DNA of 64,000 bases. It comes from Desulfovibrio desulfuricans (GTDB taxonomy: Bacteria; Desulfobacterota; Desulfovibrionia; Desulfovibrionales; Desulfovibrionaceae). This document shows, in pieces, positions 10,401 to 17,189 of the stretch; positions within the stretch are counted from its first letter, which is position 1; each line of letters begins with the position of its first letter. The position numbers were made by a program, and so were the translations under genes. The notes below the pieces were generated by a model. It did no database searches, had not been told where the DNA came from, and saw nothing but the letters and a program-made list of their open reading frames with translations. The stretch spans positions 2,566,001-2,630,000 of the forward strand of contig NZ_CP036295.1 in NCBI RefSeq assembly GCF_004801255.1. Reading direction: 5' to 3'.

Positions 10401-10495
10401 TGAGCTTCGCCCAGGTCGAAGCCCAGCTGCCCCAATGAGAGGCAGAGAACCCCTGCACCGACGCCCTTGAGGAAACTCCTCCGGGTGCTATTCAT
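7457..10495 (-). CDS. fdhA: Selenocysteine-containing formate dehydrogenase alpha subunit
   Basis: One gene of 1012 residues that ORF finders split in two: the in-frame TGA at 9929-9931 is selenocysteine 189 (context HQARV-Sec-HSPTVAALAE, the known Desulfovibrio active-site sequence). A twin-arginine signal (TRRSFLKG, residues 4-11) sends the folded enzyme to the periplasm. The N-terminal [4Fe-4S] motif is Cys50, Cys53, Cys57 and Cys85, followed by the Mo/W-bis-MGD domains of the DMSO-reductase family; the last ~130 residues are the molydopterin dinucleotide-binding domain (SLTEHWCGGGETRN onward). AAGGAG lies 7 bases before the ATG. It oxidises formate to CO2, or reduces CO2. It is the first gene of fdhA-fdhB-fdhE-fdhC. 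Confidence 0.96.
9892..9931 (-). promoter_or_regulatory. SECIS element and Sec UGA codon of fdhA
   Basis: Directly 3' of the TGA on the minus strand, the mRNA can fold an apical UUGC/GCAG stem (9915-9912 with 9904-9901) enclosing the 7-base loop GGCUCUG. Position and loop closely resemble the E. coli fdhF SECIS that SelB recognises (apical stem about 14 bases after UGA). The lower stem was not resolved by eye. Confidence 0.8.
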
Positions 10496-10917
10496 GATGC
10501 TACTCCTTTTTTAGGCCAATCACGCAACGCAAGGGCCGAAAATCCTGCGTTGAACAAGACGCCTCTGAACTGCGTCAACTAACGATAATGGAGATTTGTT
10601 TTCACCATAGTTTAAAAAACGTGATATCGCAAGATACTTAGCTTTTTTTGCATGAAAGCTCCCCTATTTGTGAGCTTTTTCCCAATTATAAAACTTTCTA
10701 TATGATTCCATGGTGATGGAACAATCAAACATCATAATTTGTACACACAAACAGCATATATGAGCTTATATTGTCCCCCTCGCGCGCACTGATATCATTG
10801 CTCTTTTTTCTTCAAATTTTACGCTTACCTCCGGTTGCCGCAAACCCTATTGCATAAAAAAGCCACCCGCGCGCGGCAGGTGGCAGCAATCAGCAGAGGT
10901 CAACCAACTCGTATCCT
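10496..10917. promoter_or_regulatory. AT-rich fdhA upstream region with inverted repeats
   Basis: A 422-bp region much more AT-rich than the flanking genes. It contains the terminator of the nucleotidyltransferase gene at 10856-10884, a TTCCAT-GGTG-ATGGAA inverted repeat at 10706-10721, an AAAGCTC/GAGCTTT repeat at 10655-10678, and a CAACGCA/TGCGTTG stem at 10525-10552 near the fdhA start. These are candidate operator or leader elements for formate, Mo/W or redox control. No convincing sigma-54 site was found. Confidence 0.5.
10856..10884 (-). terminator. Terminator of the tetR-nucleotidyltransferase unit
   Basis: On the minus strand a GCCACC...GGGTGGC stem with a GC-rich loop is followed by six T, 34 bases after the nucleotidyltransferase stop. 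It insulates this unit from fdhA. Confidence 0.9.
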
Positions 10918-11616
10918 TCAGGCGGAAACACACAATCCGCATCCTGACAAAACATCCCTGCACCAACGCAGCAGCATGGCATAGGCTTCTTTCTCAGTAT
11001 GCGCGGTCAGCCAGTCAGGCAGGTCGCACCCGGCGGCAATGATCTCTTTTTCTGTTCCAGCAAGGCGCGACAGCAGTTCTCTTTTGCTGCGGCAAAAAAC
11101 GCCGGAGGCAATATGGTGCTGCGAGCGCATGACAAAAAACGCGGTTTTGTAGGACTCCTGCAGCATCTGGAATCTGGTCTCCGCATCCGCATACAGGTAC
11201 GAATGCGTAAGCATATGGATAAGTGCTGACGCGCCGACTCTGACAGATTCTGCCGCATCTCTTTCTGTAAGGACCGGCAGAAACGTGCTCAGCGTGCCGA
11301 AATAATCGACTGTATCCTGCTGAAAAGCAAAAAGTTCATGGCGAGGCCAGTGCAACAGCTCGGCAATGCCGCTGATGAATCCACAGGCCTTTTGCCCTTC
11401 CGGCATGGCGCGGACCATGACACGGTAGGTATCAAGATCTTCCAGGGCGACCCTGTCCAGCAGCACGACAACATCAATATCGCTGGTTTCACGGGCCTCC
11501 CCCCTTCTGTAGCTGCCCTGAAGCCCAAGATACTGCAACCGTGAGCCAAAGGCCTGCTGCAACCGAGGCAGAAGCACAGCCATCCATGCATCAGGGTTAA
11601 TCACAAATTTCTCCAT
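10918..11616 (-). CDS. Nucleotidyltransferase-domain protein
   Basis: A 232-residue protein. The N-terminal third has the pol-beta nucleotidyltransferase signature: LQGSYRRGEARETSDIDVVVL, i.e. the GS motif followed by the metal-binding DxD. The C-terminal two thirds are helical and resemble nucleotide-binding/HEPN-like partner domains (aminoglycoside-nucleotidyltransferase-like fold), but its substrate is unknown. The start at 11616 is uncertain (weak ribosome site; ATG 11634 is also in frame). Both starts lie upstream of or within the end of the TetR gene, so the two overlap by about 20 bases and are translationally coupled. It may modify a small molecule or RNA under TetR control. Confidence 0.7.
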   Translation of the reverse strand: MEKFVINPDAWMAVLLPRLQQAFGSRLQYLGLQGSYRRGEARETSDIDVVVLLDRVALEDLDTYRVMVRAMPEGQKACGFISGIAELLHWPRHELFAFQQDTVDYFGTLSTFLPVLTERDAAESVRVGASALIHMLTHSYLYADAETRFQMLQESYKTAFFVMRSQHHIASGVFCRSKRELLSRLAGTEKEIIAAGCDLPDWLTAHTEKEAYAMLLRWCRDVLSGCGLCVSA

Positions 11617-12241
11617 CTTTTTCAAATTTTTCATATAGATAGTTAAAATGACCCTTTTCCGCGCCCAGCGCTTTTTCCGCCATCCAGGCAAGGGCCTTGA
11701 TCTTTTGCAGTCGCTGCGCGCCTTCCCACGCAAAGGCCCCTCCGTGCAGCATAAATTCAGAGGCGGCAAGCAGTATTTCCATGCATTCCCTAGGATATTC
11801 GGTTTGGAATATGCCTTCGCGCATCCCCTGCCGGACAATGCCCTCCAGAATGGGCGAGAGCCGCAGAACAATGGATGCCATGGTACGCTGATGCATATCC
11901 GCATTGCCCACAGCGCTGGACTCTTTTTCCAGGCGATCACCGCGCGCATTGTCTTGCCCCGAAGCCCTGAGTATGCGGAACATTTTTTCCTCGGCAGACA
12001 TCTGCGGATTGTCTGCAATCGCCTGCGCCGCCTCCATTTCCGTATCAATATACCGCGCGATTACGGCGTCCATGAGTTCTTCTTTTGACGCGAAGTAATG
12101 GTAAAACGTCCCCTTGGCGATGTTCAGGGCTGCAAGAATATCGCTGACGGTGGTGCTGGCGTACCCCTTTGACGCAAACAGGGCTTCTGCGGCGTCAACA
12201 ATTTCTGCTCTGCGCTTGCCATGTTCTTTAATGATGCGCAT
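11597..12241 (-). CDS. TetR/AcrR family transcriptional repressor
   Basis: A 214-residue regulator. The N-terminal TetR helix-turn-helix is unmistakable (IVDAAEALFASKGYASTTVSDILAA ... GTFYHYFASKEELM), followed by a diverged helical ligand-binding domain. ATG 12241 is preferred over the GTG at 12253; GGGGGTG lies close upstream. A perfect 23-bp palindrome 20 bases ahead of the start is its probable autoregulatory site. No efflux pump is next to it; the only co-transcribed gene is the nucleotidyltransferase. Confidence 0.92.
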   Translation of the reverse strand: MRIIKEHGKRRAEIVDAAEALFASKGYASTTVSDILAALNIAKGTFYHYFASKEELMDAVIARYIDTEMEAAQAIADNPQMSAEEKMFRILRASGQDNARGDRLEKESSAVGNADMHQRTMASIVLRLSPILEGIVRQGMREGIFQTEYPRECMEILLAASEFMLHGGAFAWEGAQRLQKIKALAWMAEKALGAEKGHFNYLYEKFEKDGEICD

Positions 12242-12260
12242 CGGCACCCCCACAAATTTT

Positions 12261-12283
12261 AATAGACCGACGGTCGGTCTATT
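12261..12283 (-). promoter_or_regulatory. TetR operator, perfect 23-bp palindrome
   Basis: Two 11-bp arms (AATAGACCGAC / GTCGGTCTATT) around one central base. It lies just upstream of tetR, between a TTTAAT and a TATTAA box that could be the -35 and -10 elements. Size and symmetry are those of TetR/AcrR operators. Confidence 0.85.
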
Positions 12284-12359
12284 AAATAGCGAGCAATTTC
12301 AGTTGCGTCAACAGGCTCGGGCATTGCTCCGCACTCTCTGCCGTGCAGCCGATGGCGAC

Positions 12360-12395
12360 AAAAAAAGGCGGCCCCGAAAAATTTTCGGGGCCGCC
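12360..12395 (-). terminator. Terminator after the FmdE/MoCF gene
   Basis: A 14-bp perfect stem (GGCGGCCCCGAAAA and its complement, one-base centre) is followed on the minus strand by seven T, 38 bases after the stop. Confidence 0.92.
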
Positions 12396-12432
12396 GCTCA
12401 AGCTCATGTCCGCCTCTGCACAAGGCGCAGTA

Positions 12433-14121
12433 TTATTTACCAAACCAGCACTTGGGATAGGTGCAGGTGTGGCACGCCAAACAATAGCCGCCTTCGCCCA
12501 TGCGGGCGGCCTCTATGCGGGTCAGGCCGCGCCCCGCCAGCATGCGCGGCAAAACCAGATCAAGAAACGTCGTTTTAAAATACAGGGCGCAGGCGGGCAC
12601 GCCGAGCACCTGCATGTCGCCCTGCGGGCCGGGTATGCGGCCCATAAGGCTCATGGTGCCGGGCAGCACGGGCACGCCGTGCAGCACGTCGGTAAGGCCC
12701 GCCTCAACCAGCGCCTGTCTGGTCACGTCGTCCGGGTCAACCGAAAGCCCGCCCGTGGTGATCAGCAGGTCAGCCCCGGCCTCGCGCATGGCGGCCACAG
12801 AGGCCCGCATCATGGCCTTGTCGTCAGGCACGATGTCGGTGCGCGCAACGGTGCAATCGAGCATGGTGACCTTGGCGGTGATGACGGGGATAAACTTGTC
12901 TTCAATAATACCCTGAAAAACCTCGGTGCCGGTCACCAGAATGCCCACACGGGCCTTGCGCAGGGGCAGCACGCGGAACAGCGGCCCGCCCTCCAGCGCC
13001 TCCAGCGCCTGACCAAGCCGCTCGCGGCTGATATAGAGCGGGATGGCGCGCGTACCGCAAAGGGGGTTGCCCTCCTTGACCAGGGTTGCATCCTGACGCG
13101 AGGCCACCATGACCTCGGGCACCAGATTAAACCTTGTCATGCGCTCCACATCCACGCAAAAAAGCCCGTTGCAGGCAGCCTTGAAGTCTATTTTGCCTTC
13201 ATGGGGCGGCAGCGCGTAGGTCACGCCCTCGCCAGCCATGCGACGGGCAAAAATTTCTGCGACTTCGTTTTCGTGCACCATGGCCTGCTGGCCGGACGAC
13301 GCATTTTGCGGCGCATCATCGTCGGTCACCGCCACATGGAACCGGCCCATCTGCTGCAGCCGGCAGATGTCGCCTACCGAGATACGCTGCCCGGCCTTGA
13401 ATTCCGGCCCCTTGAACTGGCCGGGGTCAATGCGCGTCATGTCGTGGGCCACGTTTTTGCCCACGGCCTCCTCCACCGGCACAACACGCACGCCGGTAGA
13501 GGCCTTGTGACGTTCGACAGCAAGGGCCTGACAGTCTTCCTTGAGTTCGCGCCGGGCAGAAACGTACGGAGCCTCACCCTGACAGCCCCGGCATACCGGG
13601 CCGTCCTCCACGGGATATGCCTCGCCGCACACGGGGCAGCAGAGTATGCGCGTCATGTGCTTGTGGCCCATAAACCGGCGTTTGACCGTAATGGACTCAA
13701 CCTTGCAAATGCTGTCGCCAGCAGTTTCAATCTCTGATTCCAGCAGGGCTATATCCTGATCCTTTTTGGCTTTTTCCTTAAAAAACCACGCCTTGAGCTC
13801 CGGGTAGGCAGCCATCTTTAGCGGGTCGAGGCTCACGCGCACGCCCTCTCCCGTATGCTTGTCAAACAACGAAACCGCATACCGGCCCAGATTGTGTATC
13901 TTCATCCAGTTGTTGCCGATGCTGCACAACGTCAGCAACTGCACGGCGTCGGGCAGGCACTTGCCGGACTCAACCACGGCCTCAAACAACGTGCCCTCGG
14001 TCAGGTGGCGCTTGGCCAGTTCCACCATATAACCGCCCACAAGCAGGCCGGGCGCGGCATAGCCATGAAAGTTCTCCGCCAGACGGTGAAATTCCTTAAA
14101 CGTATAGGCCCCAATATTCAT
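12433..14121 (-). CDS. FmdE-domain / molybdopterin-binding (MoCF) fusion protein
   Basis: A 562-residue multidomain protein. Residues ~1-150 are an FmdE-like domain (ENFHGYAAPGLLVGGYM, GNNWMKIHNLG), named for the molybdenum formylmethanofuran dehydrogenase operon. Residues ~160-185 form a zinc ribbon (CCPVC...CRGC). Residues ~180-340 look like a MoeA-type region, and ~350-520 form the MoCF-binding fold with LVTGTEVF and TTGGLSVDPDDV. The C-terminus is a Cys-rich tail, CLACHTCTYPKC. GGAG lies 5 bases before the ATG. It probably inserts or sorts Mo/W-pterin; its position between fdhA and mobA supports that. The exact reaction is unknown. Confidence 0.82.
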   Translation of the reverse strand: MNIGAYTFKEFHRLAENFHGYAAPGLLVGGYMVELAKRHLTEGTLFEAVVESGKCLPDAVQLLTLCSIGNNWMKIHNLGRYAVSLFDKHTGEGVRVSLDPLKMAAYPELKAWFFKEKAKKDQDIALLESEIETAGDSICKVESITVKRRFMGHKHMTRILCCPVCGEAYPVEDGPVCRGCQGEAPYVSARRELKEDCQALAVERHKASTGVRVVPVEEAVGKNVAHDMTRIDPGQFKGPEFKAGQRISVGDICRLQQMGRFHVAVTDDDAPQNASSGQQAMVHENEVAEIFARRMAGEGVTYALPPHEGKIDFKAACNGLFCVDVERMTRFNLVPEVMVASRQDATLVKEGNPLCGTRAIPLYISRERLGQALEALEGGPLFRVLPLRKARVGILVTGTEVFQGIIEDKFIPVITAKVTMLDCTVARTDIVPDDKAMMRASVAAMREAGADLLITTGGLSVDPDDVTRQALVEAGLTDVLHGVPVLPGTMSLMGRIPGPQGDMQVLGVPACALYFKTTFLDLVLPRMLAGRGLTRIEAARMGEGGYCLACHTCTYPKCWFGK

Positions 14122-14306
14122 ATAATCTCCAGGCCATCAAACGCGGGCGTGCAAAATGCCCGCGCACCGGCAGAGTTGTTCGCGCGCGGTTGATTCCGCT
14201 TTCCGGACGGACGCGCACCAGCGCCGGACAGCAAATATAAGGCATACGGCCGCTATGCAGCCGCATATTATCACGTTTGTTTGCGATACCGTGAGCTGGA
14301 TAAATC

Positions 14307-14930
14307 TTAAAGAGATGCTCCCAGAATATCCAGTGCCCTTTTTACGTCTTCCGGGCGGTTAAGATTAAAAAACGGCCCGGCTTCATCCGGACCGTAAGGC
14401 AGACGGGTCTGTTTTTCGGCGGGGACAACATTATTGAGCCTGCCGCCCTGCTGGGTGACCGATTTTTCAAACCAGGGCAGCGAGGCCGTTTCATAAACAG
14501 CGACCAGCGCCTCCGGTCGTCCGCTGACCGCATCCACATACAGCGTGGCCAGGTTGCCCGCGCCTGCCGTATTGCGCGAGGCCAAAAGCCTGCGCAGGGT
14601 AGGGGCATCCATAAAGGGCATGTCGCACGAAACAACCAGCACGGCGTCAAAGCCATGGGCGCGCGCAGCCTTCAGAGCCGCCAGCACGCCCGCTGCAGGG
14701 CCGCGGTCGGGGTATTCATCAAAAATGCACTGGTATCCGGCACGCGCAAGCCCGCTCCGGCATGAGATCCAGCATTGCGGCAGCAGGTCTGTCAGCAGGG
14801 AGCATGTCCGGGTCAAAAGATCAGGCTTGCCCGGCCCGTAAACCTGCAGCAGGGCCTTGTCCCTCCCCATGCGGGAGGACATCCCCCCCGCCAGCACCAC
14901 GCCCGCCACAGGGCCACGCACATTTTCCAT
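14307..14930 (-). CDS. mobA: Molybdenum cofactor guanylyltransferase
   Basis: A 207-residue cytoplasmic enzyme that joins GMP to molybdopterin to make the MGD cofactor needed by FdhA. The nucleotide-binding signature LAGGMSSRMGRDKALL is at the N-terminus, with FDEYPDRGPAAGVLAAL and the metal-binding VVSCDMPF further on. ATG 14930 is chosen because CGGAGG lies 4 bases upstream; the longer frame reaches into the divergent gene. It lies 185 bp ahead of the FmdE/MoCF gene on the same strand. Confidence 0.92.
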   Translation of the reverse strand: MENVRGPVAGVVLAGGMSSRMGRDKALLQVYGPGKPDLLTRTCSLLTDLLPQCWISCRSGLARAGYQCIFDEYPDRGPAAGVLAALKAARAHGFDAVLVVSCDMPFMDAPTLRRLLASRNTAGAGNLATLYVDAVSGRPEALVAVYETASLPWFEKSVTQQGGRLNNVVPAEKQTRLPYGPDEAGPFFNLNRPEDVKRALDILGASL

Positions 14931-14995
14931 CCGGCCTCCGCCGCGCACGTGCGCCGCTTTTTGCGCACGCCGCGTCCATATGATAGAGATTTGCA

Positions 14996-15616
14996 ATGAT
15001 GCACCACTTATACCCCGCACCGCAAGCCTGCGTGAACGAGTCAGAAATCATCGACTTCCACTGCCCTGCAGTGCGCGACAAAGCGGCCAGCCTTGCCGCC
15101 GAAAGCGCCTCGGAACTGGAACTGATCGAAAAAACCTATGTTTTTGTGCGCGACCGCATAGCCCACTCCATCGACTGCGGCGGCACGGCCGTTACCTGCC
15201 GGGCATCGGAAGTGCTGCGGACCGCTGAGGGCTTGTGCTACGCCAAGTCGCACCTGCTGGCGGCGCTGCTGCGGGCCAACGGCATTGCCGCCGGTTTTTG
15301 CTATCAGCTGCTGGGCCTGAAGGACGAACACGACCCGCAGCGGGCGCTGCACGGCCTGAATGCTGTATGGCTCAAGGATCGCCAGACCTGGCGGCGCATG
15401 GACGCAAGGGGCAACAAACCGGGCGTGGACGCGCGGTTTACGCCCGACGGGCCGGAGCGGCTGGCCTTTACCGTGCATCCGCAATGCGGCGAGGCTGATT
15501 ATCCCTGCATTTTTACCCGGCCAGACCCCGGCGTGGTCGCAGCCCTGCAGGCGTACGATAATATGGCCCTGCTGCTGCCCAACCTGCCCCAGGGGCTGAC
15601 GCAGACGCGGGAGTAG
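14996..15616 (+). CDS. Transglutaminase-like superfamily protein
   Basis: A 206-residue protein with a papain-like transglutaminase core. The catalytic triad can be placed: Cys in EGLCYAKSHLLAALLRANGI, His in ALHGLNAVWL, Asp in RRMDARGNKPG. It has no signal peptide or membrane segment, so it should be a cytoplasmic protease or amidase-like enzyme of unknown substrate. The start is one of two adjacent ATGs (14996 or 14999). It is divergent from mobA with only ~65 bp between starts, so the two share a promoter region. Confidence 0.85.
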   Translation: MMHHLYPAPQACVNESEIIDFHCPAVRDKAASLAAESASELELIEKTYVFVRDRIAHSIDCGGTAVTCRASEVLRTAEGLCYAKSHLLAALLRANGIAAGFCYQLLGLKDEHDPQRALHGLNAVWLKDRQTWRRMDARGNKPGVDARFTPDGPERLAFTVHPQCGEADYPCIFTRPDPGVVAALQAYDNMALLLPNLPQGLTQTRE

Positions 15617-15860
15617 CTCAGGCGGAACTGGCGTCAAATACTGGGCAACTTCATGGCCCACGAGATGACGCACGGCATGACGCGAGGGGCGGGCCGCAGC
15701 CGACCGACAGGCGTGGTCAGGTCATGGCCCAGCCTGCCGGGCGCATTGTGCCGCGTTCGCGCATCTGCTATGCTCTGCCCGCCGTTGGATAAAACCTCGG
15801 CGCGAAAGCCTTCACGGCAGTGAACCGACTAACGGATATCACAGCTGCAACGGAGAACGC

Positions 15861-16349
15861 ATGGGTCAGGATATTTTCGACCTCATTATTGTGCTCATAC
15901 TGGTCTTTTTTGGAACAAGGGGCTTTATCCACGGCTTTGTGGGCGAGGTGGCCGGTCTCATTTCACTGCTGGGCGGTTTTTGGGCCGCGCACCACTATCA
16001 TCCGCTGCTCGCCCCGCGCCTGACCCTGATTACCGATCCCTCATGGCGCATCATTGCGGCATACGTGCTCATTTTTCTGGGCGTTATCATATCGGTGGCC
16101 CTCATAGCCCGTATACTGCAAAAAATACTTTCCTTCTCCTTTGTTTCGTGGGCCGACAAAATGGCGGGCGGCATGCTTGGTCTGGCCAAGGGCGTGTTGC
16201 TCTGCTCGCTGGGCCTGCTTTTTTTGCAAAAATTTTTTGCGGGCGCGCCCTTTATGCAACACTCACGCGCGCTGCCCTACTTTAACGCGCTCATGGCTCA
16301 GGTGCACGGCTGGCTGCCGCCAGACCTCACCGCACACCTGGGCATCTAA
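15861..16349 (+). CDS. cvpA: CvpA family membrane protein
   Basis: A 162-residue inner-membrane protein with four hydrophobic segments. The family pattern DIFDLIIVLILVFFGTRGFIHGFVGEVAGL is at the N-terminus (GFxxGxxxE), with the conserved ADKMAGGMLGLAKG before the last helix. CvpA proteins contribute to envelope stress tolerance in enterobacteria; the function here is inferred from the family. GGAG lies 7 bases before the ATG. It starts a run with mazG and two larger genes. Confidence 0.88.
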   Translation: MGQDIFDLIIVLILVFFGTRGFIHGFVGEVAGLISLLGGFWAAHHYHPLLAPRLTLITDPSWRIIAAYVLIFLGVIISVALIARILQKILSFSFVSWADKMAGGMLGLAKGVLLCSLGLLFLQKFFAGAPFMQHSRALPYFNALMAQVHGWLPPDLTAHLGI

Positions 16350-16377
16350 CTGACGCATTACCAAGGAAACACGCATC

Positions 16378-17178
16378 ATGGAAAAGACCGCCCTTGAAGA
16401 ACTGCAGCTGATCATAGACAAGCTTGCCGCTCCCGACGGCTGCCCCTGGGACAGGGAGCAGACCCCCGAGAGCCTGACTGAATATATTCTTGAAGAAAGC
16501 CACGAACTGGTAAGCGCCATACGGTCGGGCAACGTGGCCGACATACGCGAAGAACTGGGCGACGTGGCCTTTTTGCTGCTGTTTGTGGCGCGCATGTACG
16601 AAAAAAAGGGCCAGTTCACCCTTGACGACGCCCTCAACAACAACCGTGCAAAGATGATCCGCCGCCACCCCCACGTGTTCAGCAACACTGTCTTTGACAG
16701 CCTGGACGAACAGCTCAAGGCCTGGGAAAAAATCAAGCGCGCCGAGCACACGGATGAAGAAGGCAAGCCCAAGGGGCTGTTCGACACCCTGCCCGAAAGC
16801 CTGCCGCCGCTGTCCAAGGCCTACCGCATCAATTCCAAGGCGGCCCGCGTGGGCTTTACCTGGCAGGAAGACGAAGAGGTCGAGCAGCAGGTGGAAGCCG
16901 AATGGCTGGAATGGCTGGACGCCTCTGCGGGCGGCGATCAGGAAGCCCAAAAGCACGAGCTTGGCGATTTGCTGTTCAGCATCGCCGAGCTTGGCCGCCG
17001 CAAGGGCATCAAGGCCAACGAAGCGCTGGACTACGCCAACCGCCGCTTTCTCACGCGCTTTGCCCGCATGGAAGCAATCGCCCGCGAGCAGAACCGCGAC
17101 TTTTCCGCCCTGACCCTTGATGAAAAAGACGAGCTGTGGAACACCGCCAAGGCCGAGGAAGAAGCGGCAAAAGCCTAG
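16378..17178 (+). CDS. mazG: Nucleoside triphosphate pyrophosphohydrolase MazG
   Basis: A 266-residue tandem-domain MazG. The N-terminal copy has CPWDREQTPESLTEYILEES with EExxE metal ligands and REELGDVAFLLLF; the C-terminal repeat has KHELGDLLFSIAELGRR. It hydrolyses (d)NTPs to NMP and PPi, for house-cleaning or (p)ppGpp-linked control. Length matches E. coli MazG (263). An AAGGA site precedes it, and it sits 28 bp after cvpA. Confidence 0.95.
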   Translation: MEKTALEELQLIIDKLAAPDGCPWDREQTPESLTEYILEESHELVSAIRSGNVADIREELGDVAFLLLFVARMYEKKGQFTLDDALNNNRAKMIRRHPHVFSNTVFDSLDEQLKAWEKIKRAEHTDEEGKPKGLFDTLPESLPPLSKAYRINSKAARVGFTWQEDEEVEQQVEAEWLEWLDASAGGDQEAQKHELGDLLFSIAELGRRKGIKANEALDYANRRFLTRFARMEAIAREQNRDFSALTLDEKDELWNTAKAEEEAAKA

Positions 17179-17189
17179 CAGGCGCAACC

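Noticed and set aside
10496..10900. Sigma-54 promoter for fdhA
   Set aside because: No GG-N10-GC pair with flanking consensus was found on the minus strand.
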